From: Winogradskyella algicola
GTDB taxonomy: Bacteria > Bacteroidota > Bacteroidia > Flavobacteriales > Flavobacteriaceae
Reading direction: 5' to 3'
NCBI RefSeq assembly: GCF_005869935.1
Contig: NZ_SZQF01000011.1
Span: 19,158-83,157, forward strand
DNA length: 64,000 nt
Positions 38,006 through 47,362 of this stretch are shown here, piece after piece. Made by a program: the position numbers and the translations under genes. The number at the start of each line of letters is the position of its first letter. Position 1 is the first letter of the stretch. Under the pieces are notes generated by a model. It was given only the letters and a program-made list of their open reading frames with translations, made no database searches and was not told the origin of the DNA.

Positions 38006-38341
38006 ATGTCTAAAACCTATTACGACCCAGCCGATTTAAGAAAATTTGGAAAAATATCTGACTGGAATGAAGAACTTGGAAGCAAATTTTTTGAATATTA
38101 TAATTCTGTTTTTAAGGATGGAGCACTTTCAGAAAGAGAAAAATCATTAATTGCACTCGCTGTAGCACATACGATTCAATGTCCATATTGCATAGATGCT
38201 TACACCGGAGATGGTCTACAAAGAGGTATTACCAAAGAAGAAATGATGGAAGCTTTACATGTAGCTGGTGCTATAAGAGGTGGCGCATCTTTAGTTCATG
38301 GTGTGCAGATGATGAATAAGGTAAACAAATTAGATGGTTAA
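38006..38341 (+). CDS. Carboxymuconolactone-decarboxylase-like protein (arsenosugar-associated)
   Basis: A 111-residue AhpD/CMD-fold protein with the redox motif C59-PYC62 in TIQCPYCIDAYTG and a conserved helix RGGASLVHGVQMM. The family version next to ArsS is annotated in databases as an arsenosugar biosynthesis-associated peroxidase-like protein. The role may be to handle arsenic-linked oxidants or to carry reduced arsenic, but that is inference. It lies 58 bp before arsS. Confidence 0.85.
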   Translation: MSKTYYDPADLRKFGKISDWNEELGSKFFEYYNSVFKDGALSEREKSLIALAVAHTIQCPYCIDAYTGDGLQRGITKEEMMEALHVAGAIRGGASLVHGVQMMNKVNKLDG

Positions 38342-38399
38342 AAGTAAAACTCCCCAACCCTTATTCTCGTAGATATATACAAAAAAGATAAATTAATTA

Positions 38400-39455
38400 A
38401 TGGCTACCAAATCTTTACATAAACACAAGAGTGATTTAGCAAATAGTAATCGACAGCTTGAAATTCTTTCAAATGGAATTTTTCAAAATGGTGAATTACC
38501 CACTTTTAAAGACAAAATCGCTGAAACCAATCAGTTTCCACTAAAAGCTAAAACCTTAGAAATTCTTCAAATAAATGTTGGCTATATGTGCAATCAGGTT
38601 TGTGAGCACTGCCATGTAGATGCTGGTCCAGATCGAAAAGAAATAATGACTAGAGCAACCATGGAACAATGTTTAGAAGTTATTAAAAATACTGAAGCAC
38701 ACACGCTAGACTTAACAGGAGGAGCGCCAGAGATGAATCCAAATTTTAGATGGTTTGTCGAAGAAGCTTCAAAAGCAGGCATTAAGGATTTTATAGTACG
38801 CTCTAATCTTACCATTATTAGAGCTAATAAAAAATATTACGACTTGCCAGAGTTTTTCAAAAAGCATAATGTACACGTTGTAAGTTCTATGCCTCATTGG
38901 ACGCGTGGAAAAACCGACAAGCAACGTGGTGATGGCGTTTTTGACAAATCCATAAAAGCATTACAAGAGCTTAACGCTGTTGGTTATGGTATGCCAGACA
39001 GCAACTTACGGTTAGATTTGGTTTATAATCCATCAGGCGCTTTTTTGCCTGGCAACCAAGCTTCAATGGAAAAGGATTTTAAAAAAGCATTGATGGAAGA
39101 TTTCGGTATTCAATTTCATAATTTGTTTGCCATTACTAATCTTCCTATTAGTAGATTTTTAGATTATCTTATTGCTTCAGAAAACTATGAAGATTATATG
39201 TATCAATTGGTTGAAGCTTACAATCCTGCTGCTGTTGCCAATGTAATGTGCACCAATACGCTTTCAGTAAGTTGGGATGGTTATTTATACGATTGTGATT
39301 TTAATCAAATGCTAGAATTGCCTGTAAATAGTAAAGTGAAGCACATTTCAGAATATAATGAAGAACTATTAGAAGGAAGAAACATCGTCATTTCACAGCA
39401 TTGCTATGGCTGTACAGCTGGTGCTGGCAGCAGTTGCCAAGGTACTGTGGCGTAA
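38400..39455 (+). CDS. arsS: Radical SAM protein ArsS (arsenosugar biosynthesis)
   Basis: A 351-residue radical SAM enzyme. The iron-sulphur cluster motif is C64-NQV-C68-EH-C71, followed by LDLTGGAPEMNPNF (GGE-like SAM contact). The C-terminal cysteine-rich domain ends in QHCYGCTAGAGSSCQG. In some homologues the last cysteine position is selenocysteine, but here it is plain cysteine (TGC codon). Known members add a 5'-deoxyadenosyl group to dimethylated arsenic. It is followed by a palindromic repeat and then the rhodanese gene. Confidence 0.92.
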   Translation: MATKSLHKHKSDLANSNRQLEILSNGIFQNGELPTFKDKIAETNQFPLKAKTLEILQINVGYMCNQVCEHCHVDAGPDRKEIMTRATMEQCLEVIKNTEAHTLDLTGGAPEMNPNFRWFVEEASKAGIKDFIVRSNLTIIRANKKYYDLPEFFKKHNVHVVSSMPHWTRGKTDKQRGDGVFDKSIKALQELNAVGYGMPDSNLRLDLVYNPSGAFLPGNQASMEKDFKKALMEDFGIQFHNLFAITNLPISRFLDYLIASENYEDYMYQLVEAYNPAAVANVMCTNTLSVSWDGYLYDCDFNQMLELPVNSKVKHISEYNEELLEGRNIVISQHCYGCTAGAGSSCQGTVA

Positions 39456-39458
39456 CAT

Positions 39459-39478
39459 ATTCCTACGAAAGTAGGAAT
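39459..39478. repeat. Short perfect palindrome (second repeat type)
   Basis: ATTCCTAC and GTAGGAAT arms around a GAAA loop, in the gap after arsS. I know similar ATTCCTnCGAAAGnAGGAAT elements scattered in flavobacterial genomes. It is a different family from the cttcga...ctcag repeats. It has no T run, so it is not a standard terminator. Confidence 0.6.
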
Positions 39479-39487
39479 CTTATAACC

Positions 39488-39982
39488 ATGAAAAAGAAAA
39501 TTATATACACATTATTCCTTTTCTCGGGGATTTTATCCGCTCAAGAATCCCTTTCAGAATTATTAAAAAAATACAATAACGAAAGTGTACCGTACATTTC
39601 TGTTCAAGAGTTAGCAATGCCAAAAACTAATGCCATTCTTTTAGATGCGAGAGAGCTTAGAGAATATGAGGTTAGCCATCTAAAAGATGCAATACATATT
39701 GGTTATGACGAATTCAATCTAAAAAACACCATTGAACAACTCAACAACAAAGACCAAATGATTGTTGTGTACTGCTCTTTGGGAATAAGATCTGAAGATA
39801 TTGCAGAACAACTCAAAAACGAAGGATACACGAATGTTTACAATCTTTTTGGCGGGATTTTTGAATGGAAAAATAACGACTTTAAAGTTTACAATCTCAA
39901 CAATGAGACCACTGAAAATGTTCATGTATTTTCTAAAGAATGGAGCCAATGGCTCTTAAAAGGCATTAAAATTTATGACTAA
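39488..39982 (+). CDS. Secreted rhodanese-like protein
   Basis: A 164-residue exported protein with signal peptide (about 1-19, cut before QESLS) and one rhodanese domain. The active-site cysteine C96 is in VVYCSLGIRSE, and LLDARELREYEVSHL is the CH2A-type motif. The start at 39488 is chosen because it begins a good signal peptide; the frame stays open 29 codons upstream inside arsS. It may move sulphur or bind thiolated arsenic in the periplasm. Overlap of 8 bp with the next gene supports co-transcription in the arsenosugar set. Confidence 0.88.
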   Translation: MKKKIIYTLFLFSGILSAQESLSELLKKYNNESVPYISVQELAMPKTNAILLDARELREYEVSHLKDAIHIGYDEFNLKNTIEQLNNKDQMIVVYCSLGIRSEDIAEQLKNEGYTNVYNLFGGIFEWKNNDFKVYNLNNETTENVHVFSKEWSQWLLKGIKIYD

Positions 39983-40604
39983 AACGCTCGTCATAGTGTT
40001 TGTAAAAAACACAACATTAGGTTCTGTAAAAACCAGATTAGCAAAAACTATAGGAGATTTTGGCGCACTTGAGGTGTATAAAGAACTTTTGAAAATCACT
40101 AAAAAAGCAATTTCTGAAATAAGATCAGATGTTCGTATATACTTTTCTAAAGAAATAGATGCTAACGAATGGACTAACTTTCCGAAGTACAAACAACAAG
40201 GCTCTGATTTGGGAGAACGGATGTACAATGCTTTTAATGATGGCTTTAATGACGGCTATAAAAACATTGTGTTAATTGGTTCAGATTTACCAGACATCAG
40301 CGCTAAACATATTAAAAATGGTTTAAATGCATTGCAGGAAAGCAAAGCAACTTTTGGTCCTGCAGAGGATGGTGGTTATTACCTTATAGGATTACAGCAT
40401 GCGATTCCAGAACTATTCAAAAACAAACCTTGGAGTCAACCTCACCTGCTTCAAACTACGTTACAAGAGTTACATAATCTCAATATTTCTGTCAGTATTT
40501 TAGAGACCTTAAATGATATTGATACTTATGAAGACTTAATTGCTTCAGATTTTTACAAAAACAATCAAAAATTACAAGAAAAAATACAACAACTTAATGA
40601 TTAA
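39975..40604 (+). CDS. Arsenosugar glycosyltransferase (DUF2064 / TIGR04282 type)
   Basis: A 209-residue nucleotidyl- or glycosyltransferase-fold protein. TKTLVIVFVKNTTLGSVKTRLAKTIGD is the N-terminal nucleotide site (K-x-P-x-x-G-x-V-K-T-R-L-like; here TTLGSVKTRL). GSDLPDIS and FGPAEDGGYYLIGL are the metal and sugar motifs. This family sits in bacterial arsenosugar clusters. Its stop overlaps the start of the purine nucleoside phosphorylase by 8 bp. Confidence 0.87.
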   Translation: MTKTLVIVFVKNTTLGSVKTRLAKTIGDFGALEVYKELLKITKKAISEIRSDVRIYFSKEIDANEWTNFPKYKQQGSDLGERMYNAFNDGFNDGYKNIVLIGSDLPDISAKHIKNGLNALQESKATFGPAEDGGYYLIGLQHAIPELFKNKPWSQPHLLQTTLQELHNLNISVSILETLNDIDTYEDLIASDFYKNNQKLQEKIQQLND

Positions 40605-41409
40605 ACAAATAACAGAAAGCACAGAATACCTTCAATCAAAAGGTTTTGACAATCCAGAGGTGGGCATCATCTTAGGTACAGGATTAGGAGAATTAATTAA
40701 TGAAATAGACATCATAGCTCAGGCTAGCTACAATCATATCCCAAATTTCCCAACAGCAACTGTAGAGTTTCACAAAGGGAAATTAATTTATGGCACTCTA
40801 GAGGGCAAAAAAGTTGTGGTAATGCAAGGACGTTTTCATGTTTATGAAGGCTACACATTTCAAGATGTTACATTTCCAGTAAGAATAATGGAAAAACTAG
40901 GTATTAAAACGCTTTTAGTATCTAATGCTGCTGGCGCAGTCAATTTAGATTTCAAAAAAGGTGAATTAATGCTTATTGACGACCACATCAATTTACAAGG
41001 AAGTTCTCCTTTGGCATTTAAAGGAGTTTCAGAATTAGGTGAGCGTTTTGCCGATATGAGCGCTCCTTATGATACGGAAATTATTTCAAAATTTGAAAGT
41101 ATAGCTGCAAAACACAACATTACACTTCACAAAGGTGTGTACGCTTCGGTTGTTGGTCCGCAACTAGAAACTCGTGCTGAATACCGAATGTTAAAAATTA
41201 TTGGAGCAGATGCTGTTGGCATGAGTACTGTTCCAGAAATTATTGTAGCAAATCATCTTAACTTAAAAGCTGCTGCTGTATCTGTTTTGACAGATGAATG
41301 TGATCCAGATAATTTAAAGCCAGTGGATATTGCAGAGATTATCTCCATGGCCAACAAAGCAGAACCTGATATGATTACATTATTTAAAGAATTAATTAAA
41401 AGTATATAG
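40597..41409 (+). CDS. Purine-nucleoside phosphorylase
   Basis: A 270-residue trimeric-type (PNP/MTAP) enzyme. The glycine-rich phosphate site GTGLGELI, HVYEGYTFQ, SNAAGAVNLDFKKGELMLIDDHIN and the late VGPQLETRAEYRM/MSTVPE motifs are all visible. In an arsenosugar pathway it would remove adenine from the adenosyl-arsenic intermediate made by ArsS, leaving arsenoribose. That role is an inference from context; salvage is the alternative. The start at 40597 is chosen over an ATG 19 codons upstream because it begins the canonical domain and gives only an 8-bp overlap. Confidence 0.92.
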   Translation: MIKQITESTEYLQSKGFDNPEVGIILGTGLGELINEIDIIAQASYNHIPNFPTATVEFHKGKLIYGTLEGKKVVVMQGRFHVYEGYTFQDVTFPVRIMEKLGIKTLLVSNAAGAVNLDFKKGELMLIDDHINLQGSSPLAFKGVSELGERFADMSAPYDTEIISKFESIAAKHNITLHKGVYASVVGPQLETRAEYRMLKIIGADAVGMSTVPEIIVANHLNLKAAAVSVLTDECDPDNLKPVDIAEIISMANKAEPDMITLFKELIKSI

Positions 41410-41464
41410 TATTCATAAATAATACCACTTCTTACTTTTTACTTCATACTTAATACTTAGAAAT

Positions 41465-42433
41465 ATGAGTTACCTAGAAACCACAAAAGATGTTTATAAA
41501 GAAGCTGCACTAACACCAGATGTTGGGTTATGTTGTACCACAAATCCTATTTGGGAACTACCAGGATTAAAAATTCCAAGAATTATGCAAGAGATGAACT
41601 ACGGTTGTGGTTCAACAGTGCATGCGCGCGATTTAACCAATAACCCTAAAACACTTTATGTTGGTGTTGGTGGAGGTATGGAGTTGCTTCAATTTGCATA
41701 TTTCAGCAGACAAAAAGGAGGAGTTATTGGTGTTGATGTTGTTGATGAAATGTTAGAGGCTTCTCGTAAAAATTTCAAAATAGCAGAAGAACAAAACGAT
41801 TGGTTTAAATCTGAATTTGTTGATCTTAAAAAAGGTGATGCTATGAATCTTCCTGTTGAAGATAATAGCATTGATGTAGCAGCTCAAAATTGTTTGTTCA
41901 ATATTTTCAAAGCTGATGATCTAAAGAAAGCCATTGCAGAAATGTATCGTGTGCTAAAACCTCACGGACGTTTGGTAATGAGCGATCCTACTTGCGAGCA
42001 ACCAATGAACGACGACTTACGAAACGACGAACGCTTAAGAGCACTTTGTTTAAGTGGTAGCTTGCCAATTGCTGACTATGTAAAAGCACTTACAGACGCT
42101 GGCTTTGGCACTATTGAAATTAGAGCACGTAAACCCTACCGAATTTTAGATCCTAAACATTACCCAACGGATGAATTGATCTACATAGAGTCTATTGAAG
42201 TGGCAGCTATTAAAGATCCTATGCCAGCAGATGGGCCTTGTATTTTTACTGGGAAAGCGGCCATCTATTATGGAGAAGATGATTATTTTGATGATAATGC
42301 AGGACACGTGTTGTTAAAAAATCAGCCCTTAGCTGTTTGTGACAAAACTGCTGGTGCGTTTGCTGCCTTGGAAAGAGATGATATTTTTATTAGCGAATCT
42401 ACCTTTCATTATGATGGTGGAGGTTGTTGCTAA
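41465..42433 (+). CDS. arsM: Arsenite S-adenosylmethionine methyltransferase
   Basis: A 322-residue class I methyltransferase that methylates As(III). Conserved cysteines for arsenic are present: C23 and C24 in VGLCCTTNP, C48 in NYGCGST and further ones downstream. The SAM motif is LYVGVGGGMELLQFA with VIGVDVVDEML. It lacks the usual (A/G)DCCGP pattern and has a C-terminal extension ending GGGCC. This matches the subtype found in arsenosugar clusters. It lies 55 bp after the phosphorylase gene. Confidence 0.88.
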   Translation: MSYLETTKDVYKEAALTPDVGLCCTTNPIWELPGLKIPRIMQEMNYGCGSTVHARDLTNNPKTLYVGVGGGMELLQFAYFSRQKGGVIGVDVVDEMLEASRKNFKIAEEQNDWFKSEFVDLKKGDAMNLPVEDNSIDVAAQNCLFNIFKADDLKKAIAEMYRVLKPHGRLVMSDPTCEQPMNDDLRNDERLRALCLSGSLPIADYVKALTDAGFGTIEIRARKPYRILDPKHYPTDELIYIESIEVAAIKDPMPADGPCIFTGKAAIYYGEDDYFDDNAGHVLLKNQPLAVCDKTAGAFAALERDDIFISESTFHYDGGGCC

Positions 42434-42576
42434 ATAATTTAATACTGTAAGTGCGTTTTGTAAGGTTTAGTATTAATACTTGACTAACATTAGGCTTTAC
42501 AGTGAAGAAGGCTTCCATAAAAGAATTGCTTTTAAAAGTCTCAAATTTGAGAATAACACATGAGATTTAACCAAGT

Positions 42577-43308
42577 ATGAGGTATCTATTTATTTTAATA
42601 ACTATATCGTTGTTTAACGCTACAGGTTTAGTGAAAATATCTGATAATACTGTAACTAGTGTGTTAATTAATCATTCTAAATGGTCAACACTATTGGAAA
42701 ATTATGTATCAAATAATGGTGAAGTATATTACGAAAACTTAAAAGAAAATAAGGCAGAATTAGACTGTTATATAAAAACATTGCAAGAGGATTACGCTTT
42801 ACTTGAAACAGCTTCTAAAAACGAAAAAATTGCCTATTGGATTAATGCCTACAATGCCTTAACCGTTGATTTAATTATTAGAAATTACCCTTTAAAAAGC
42901 ATAAAAGACATAAAAGACCCTTGGGATCAAAGACTTTGGAAGTTTGATGACAAATGGTTAAACCTTAATGACATTGAGCATAAAATTCTAAGAAAAATGG
43001 ATGAACCTCGTATTCACTTTGCTATTGTTTGTGCTTCAGAGTCTTGCCCAAAACTACAAAATACAGCATTTACTGCAGAAAACCTTGACGAACAGCTTAC
43101 AAATGCCACAAAAGAATTTTTAACAGACACAACAAAAAACGAAATCTCAGAAGATAATATTAAGCTGTCCAAAATTTTTAGATGGTTTAAGAAAGATTTT
43201 GAACAAGACGGTAGTCTTATTGATTTTTTAAATCGCTATAGCGATATTACCATTTCCGAAAAGGCAAAAAAGAGTTTTAAAAATTACAGTTGGAATTTGA
43301 ATGATTAA
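42577..43308 (+). CDS. Secreted DUF547 protein
   Basis: A 243-residue exported protein with a short signal peptide (about 1-20). DUF547 is clear: AYWINAYNALTVDLIIRNYPLKSIKDI, then PRIHFAIVCASESCPKLQ and a late WFKKDFE. The conserved cysteine and histidine pattern suggests a papain-like fold, but no function is established. It sits between arsM and the second arsenosugar glycosyltransferase, a position I recall as recurrent in flavobacteria. A link to the pathway is inferred. Confidence 0.85.
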   Translation: MRYLFILITISLFNATGLVKISDNTVTSVLINHSKWSTLLENYVSNNGEVYYENLKENKAELDCYIKTLQEDYALLETASKNEKIAYWINAYNALTVDLIIRNYPLKSIKDIKDPWDQRLWKFDDKWLNLNDIEHKILRKMDEPRIHFAIVCASESCPKLQNTAFTAENLDEQLTNATKEFLTDTTKNEISEDNIKLSKIFRWFKKDFEQDGSLIDFLNRYSDITISEKAKKSFKNYSWNLND

Positions 43309-43341
43309 AACCTTAATCCTAAATATTCCGTAAGTAGAAAT

Positions 43342-44034
43342 ATGATTAGCATTATAATACCAGTATTGAATGAAGCCAATAACATTGGCAGACTATTGCT
43401 ACATCTTACAGAGAATTCTTCACCTGAAAATATTTCAGAAATTATTGTGGTTGATGGCGGAAGCACTGATGGAACAATCGAAACTGTAAAAAAATTCACT
43501 CGAACTGACGTAAAACTTATCTCTTCACCAAAAGGACGTGCAAAGCAAATGAATATTGGTGCAAAAGCTGCAACTGGAAAAGTTCTTTACTTCTTGCATG
43601 CTGACACCTTTCCACCTAAAAACTTTGATAAGTTGATTGTCGACAAAGTAAAAAATGGTCATGAAGCCGGTTGTTTTAGAATGGAATTTGATAGTAGTCA
43701 TTGGTGGCTGAGACTTGCTGGCTGGCTCACACAATTTAACTTCAAAGCCTGTCGTGGTGGTGATCAGAGTTTGTTTATTACCAAGTCACTATTTGATACA
43801 ATTGGTGGCTACAATGAAAACTATATTATTTACGAAGACAACATCTTAATTGGCGAATTGTACAAACGTAACCAATTTACAGTCATCAATAAAAAAATTA
43901 AAACTTCGGCACGGCTTTATAAAAAAGTTGGCATCTGGAAACTTCAATATCACTTCTGGACCATACATATTAAAAAATGGCTTGGTGCATCTGCTGATGA
44001 GATGTTGGCTTACTACAAGAAGAATATTGTTTAG
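43342..44034 (+). CDS. Arsenosugar glycosyltransferase (GT2, TIGR04283 type)
   Basis: A 230-residue family 2 glycosyltransferase. It shows IIPVLNEANNIGRLL, the metal motif VVDGGSTDGT, FLHADTFPP (DxD-like) and a GGDQSLFITKSLFD segment. No membrane helices are evident, so it is cytoplasmic or peripheral. The TIGR04283 subtype pairs with the TIGR04282 type in arsenosugar clusters, as here. It is the last plus-strand gene and converges with the phosphoesterase without a gap. Confidence 0.88.
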   Translation: MISIIIPVLNEANNIGRLLLHLTENSSPENISEIIVVDGGSTDGTIETVKKFTRTDVKLISSPKGRAKQMNIGAKAATGKVLYFLHADTFPPKNFDKLIVDKVKNGHEAGCFRMEFDSSHWWLRLAGWLTQFNFKACRGGDQSLFITKSLFDTIGGYNENYIIYEDNILIGELYKRNQFTVINKKIKTSARLYKKVGIWKLQYHFWTIHIKKWLGASADEMLAYYKKNIV

Positions 44035-44763
44035 TTATTTATTCCTACCCAATTCATTTGGATACAAATGCATTAATGTATCACTTTGAAAAACCTCCTT
44101 AGTATTAACATCTATAGCAGATAATTTTCCCGTAAAAGCAGCACCTGTATCTACATTCCAAACATTTACTGCTTGCATTGGTTCGTACTTATTGAATCTT
44201 GTAGTTGGTGTATGGCCAATATAAATTTCTTTATAACGTTTTAACCTGTTTGGAAATAATTCAGAATTTTGTTTAATTCTTTTATCCATTGTTAAGGCCA
44301 TTTCCCAGAGTGTTCTGTCGTAATAAAACTTTTCTCTGTGAATTTCTTTTTGTACACCATGCGTAGATGTAAAACCAGCGTGTAAAAACAAACGATTTTC
44401 GTCATCTATATGGTATAGCGGCATAGCTTCAAAAAAATCGAGATGAGTTTTTTTTTGTGTTTTCGAAAAGCCCTCATAACTTTCTATAGTTTCTTTTCCA
44501 CCGTGCACATACCAAACATCATTAACACTACCTTCTGCTAACCATTGTTCGCACCAAACATCATGGTTTCCTTTTATAAAGATGCATTTATTATACGAGG
44601 AAAGCTCTATGAGATAATCAATCACTTGAGCGGATTGACTCCAACCATCTACATAATCTCCTAAAAAGATAAGACAATCATTAGTTGTAACCTCAGCTCT
44701 TTTCAAAACTTGTTTTAAACCTTTAAGTCCACCATGAATATCACCAATAGCAAATGTTCGCAT
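44035..44763 (-). CDS. Metallophosphoesterase (PP1/ApaH type)
   Basis: A 242-residue calcineurin-like phosphoesterase with the full metal-site set: GDIHGGL near residue 7, GDYVDG near 36, GNHD near 65 and FLHAGF near 126. The final histidine is in IGHTPT. This order is that of bacterial serine/threonine protein phosphatases and diadenosine tetraphosphatases. The substrate cannot be chosen from sequence. It converges with the arsenosugar genes and shares no spacing with other minus-strand genes except a 66-bp gap to the Omp85-like gene upstream. Confidence 0.9.
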   Translation of the reverse strand: MRTFAIGDIHGGLKGLKQVLKRAEVTTNDCLIFLGDYVDGWSQSAQVIDYLIELSSYNKCIFIKGNHDVWCEQWLAEGSVNDVWYVHGGKETIESYEGFSKTQKKTHLDFFEAMPLYHIDDENRLFLHAGFTSTHGVQKEIHREKFYYDRTLWEMALTMDKRIKQNSELFPNRLKRYKEIYIGHTPTTRFNKYEPMQAVNVWNVDTGAAFTGKLSAIDVNTKEVFQSDTLMHLYPNELGRNK

Positions 44764-44829
44764 ATGATTATTTTTTTACAAAACTAATAGAATGAAAGAA
44801 CGTATAATTTTTCTTCAATTAAATTATAG

Positions 44830-46104
44830 TTAAAAATACTGCCCTATTCCAAAAACCACACCATTATTAGCTTTGTTCCCAAGACTTATACCATAATCAA
44901 TCCTAAAAACAGCATTAAAAATACGTTTATGTATAAACCGCAAACCTAAACCCGTAAATAAACTTGTGTTATTACCTTGTACTAGATCTTCTAATTCGCC
45001 TCCTGGATCTTGCCATGTACCAGCGTCTATAAAAGCATTGGTTTGCAAAGCAAACCAGCCTTTTTCAAAAACTGTATGCCTATATTCTGTGTTTAACACT
45101 ATAGATGCTGTACCTCTATCAATAACATTACCAACACCTCTAATGTTTAGCTGATTATCTAGTGCAAAGGGAGCAAACGGTGTAGTATCATTGGTAGCAT
45201 AACCTAGTCTTAAACGGTTTGCCCAATTACCTTTATCTCCTATCCGTTTAAAGTATTCAAAATCATTTCTACCAATAAAAAAGTTTTTAAGTAACTCTGT
45301 ATTGCCTTCTGCTGAAGCTGTTAAATTAAATGTGAATACACTTCTAAAACCTTCAACATACTGATATTCGTTCGTTATGTTATTATATTCATACTCTCCT
45401 ATAATTGAAAAACGATTTAAGCTAAGATGTTCTGGTATATCAGAAGGCAAGTTACCATCTAGATAATCATAGTCTTCATTAGCTATATTGAAACCGAGCT
45501 CAATCCTGTTGTTAAAATTATGCTCATAAAAAACCCTAAACTCAAAAGCTCTCGCATTGAACTTGTAATTAACATCGCGCTCATCTTCAAAAAATATAGG
45601 CTGCTGCAAAACGTTGTTTTGATAATTGAGCCCAATTCCCCATTTTCGTGTAAAAAGGTTTGGCGCTTCCCAAAACACACCGTAAGAATCAAATACATTT
45701 TTACTGTAAAAACCACCAATAATTTGATTTTGCCCAAATAGATTAAAATCGAAGAGTGATAGTCTATATGCCAAATCTTCATTTACATCTTGAGAAACAT
45801 TGAGACCTGGAATTATTGCAAAATTCTCTACCACCTTATACGTTAGCTTATAAGTATTGTTATCTAATTTTTCAGTGGTAAACGACGCACTGGCAACAGA
45901 AGGCAGGAGTCTAAATCGCCTTACATCTGATGCTATGTCTGTGGAATCTAGATCGCTTCCAACTTTTACATAAGCCAATCGTTTTAAAAAACCGGTTTTA
46001 GTTCTTTTATTGCCTTCTATTTGAATCTCTGAAATGGTATTTTGAGCTATACTTAATTGACCAATTAACAGAACTATAGCTAACCTAAAACATTTAATGT
46101 TCAT
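44830..46104 (-). CDS. Omp85/BamA-superfamily outer-membrane protein with one POTRA domain
   Basis: A 424-residue outer-membrane protein with signal peptide (about 1-20). A single POTRA-like domain (about 22-95: ISEIQIEGNKRTKTGFLKRLAYVKVGSDLD) is followed by a 16-strand-type barrel. NIRGVGNVIDRGTASIVLNTEYRH near residue 330 resembles the lid-lock VRGF/Y-like region, and the chain ends in FGIGQYF with terminal phenylalanine. One POTRA and this length suit the small TamA/patatin-D15-like members rather than BamA itself. Substrate unknown. Confidence 0.85.
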   Translation of the reverse strand: MNIKCFRLAIVLLIGQLSIAQNTISEIQIEGNKRTKTGFLKRLAYVKVGSDLDSTDIASDVRRFRLLPSVASASFTTEKLDNNTYKLTYKVVENFAIIPGLNVSQDVNEDLAYRLSLFDFNLFGQNQIIGGFYSKNVFDSYGVFWEAPNLFTRKWGIGLNYQNNVLQQPIFFEDERDVNYKFNARAFEFRVFYEHNFNNRIELGFNIANEDYDYLDGNLPSDIPEHLSLNRFSIIGEYEYNNITNEYQYVEGFRSVFTFNLTASAEGNTELLKNFFIGRNDFEYFKRIGDKGNWANRLRLGYATNDTTPFAPFALDNQLNIRGVGNVIDRGTASIVLNTEYRHTVFEKGWFALQTNAFIDAGTWQDPGGELEDLVQGNNTSLFTGLGLRFIHKRIFNAVFRIDYGISLGNKANNGVVFGIGQYF

Positions 46105-46213
46105 TGTTGATTACATAAATACCTAATGGTAAATTAGGTTGGTTCATCATTGCTTTTTTATAAGATTTAGACGAACCCTAACAATTTACATTACAAGTTT
46201 AATTTAAACTTTT

Positions 46214-47221
46214 CTATTTAAATTGAGCATATGTATCGGAAAGCACAGCTTCTACAGGCTTATTTTGCGGAGTAAACATTGGGTTATCATGTCCACCAAC
46301 TTCATCATGCATAATAAACCATTTCCAAACAAAACCTCCCGCAAACCAGTTCTCGTACCAAAAGGTGTCTAGTAGTGCTTTAGTCGTATTTACTTGTGCT
46401 TCAAGATTCACATCTCTCATGGTATAATCTGACACCCAAGGTTGTCTACCAGAATAATCTACACTTCTGTAACCATATTCCGTAAACAATATTGGTCGGT
46501 CTTGTTGCTTAGAAAGTTTTTCTATAATTGGTTTATGAGATTTCCAACCGTTTAAACAATCCTCGTAAGTAGGCGTTTTTTTGTCGCTAAGTGGGAAATA
46601 AGCGTCAATACCAATATAATCTAATTGGTCCCAAAATGGTGTTTTGGCAAACTCATTCCAATTGGCTGCATACGTTAATTTTCCTTTATAGATTGTTTTT
46701 ATCTTTTCTATCAATTGAGACCAATATGCTGGTCTAAATTTTACAAACAACTCTAACTCTGTACCAATACAAAATATCTCTGCATTAACTTTTTCTGCCA
46801 AATCTGCATATTCTAAAATAAAGCTTGTGTAAGACTCTTCTAAAGCTTTCCAGTCCGCTTCTGTTGTCATCATTATTTCACCTGTAAACTCACCTTTCCA
46901 AACCCAGATTTGTGGCTTAATCATCATCTTAATATTGGCTTTTCGTAATTCGGAAATGTATTGCTCTGCTCCTGCTCTGGTTTCACCAAACCATTGTCTG
47001 TCTGTGTTATGAATAATTTCGGGATGCTCAAGGTTTTTTATAAATCCAAAGGGCATAATTGCTGCATAATTTGCATTGACCTTAACTACTGGTGCTACAT
47101 GCGTACTATCCACAATATCTCTCGCAGCAACAAAGCTTACGCCATTAATTTTACTTGGTTTATAAGGCGCTGCAGAGCACCCAAAAATTAAAACCACCAA
47201 AAAAACAACTACTATTCTCAT
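46214..47221 (-). CDS. Glycoside hydrolase, GH113-like lipoprotein
   Basis: A 335-residue lipoprotein. The start at 47221 gives a good lipobox (LIFGC); the frame could start 8 codons earlier. The mature part is a TIM barrel. CIGTELELF supplies a likely acid/base glutamate and ILFTEYGYRS a likely nucleophile, both in the pattern of GH113 beta-mannanases. DYIGIDAYFPLSD lies between them. It may trim mannan-type polysaccharides at the cell surface; the family call is from motif memory. It is not linked to SusCD genes here. Confidence 0.7.
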   Translation of the reverse strand: MRIVVVFLVVLIFGCSAAPYKPSKINGVSFVAARDIVDSTHVAPVVKVNANYAAIMPFGFIKNLEHPEIIHNTDRQWFGETRAGAEQYISELRKANIKMMIKPQIWVWKGEFTGEIMMTTEADWKALEESYTSFILEYADLAEKVNAEIFCIGTELELFVKFRPAYWSQLIEKIKTIYKGKLTYAANWNEFAKTPFWDQLDYIGIDAYFPLSDKKTPTYEDCLNGWKSHKPIIEKLSKQQDRPILFTEYGYRSVDYSGRQPWVSDYTMRDVNLEAQVNTTKALLDTFWYENWFAGGFVWKWFIMHDEVGGHDNPMFTPQNKPVEAVLSDTYAQFK

Positions 47222-47362
47222 ATCATAAAAATAAAGAAAAGCCACGTCTTAATAAAACACAACACCTTACAAGAAATTGTTAATTTAAATACTTTCTAAA
47301 TTGAATTCATTTTTTAAGGTCTTATCTTTAAATGCGACTTAAGCATCAACTAAACCAAAACA

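Noticed and set aside
39410..39455. Selenocysteine in ArsS
   Set aside because: The terminal cysteine codons are TGC/TGT and no in-frame TGA occurs before the TAA stop.
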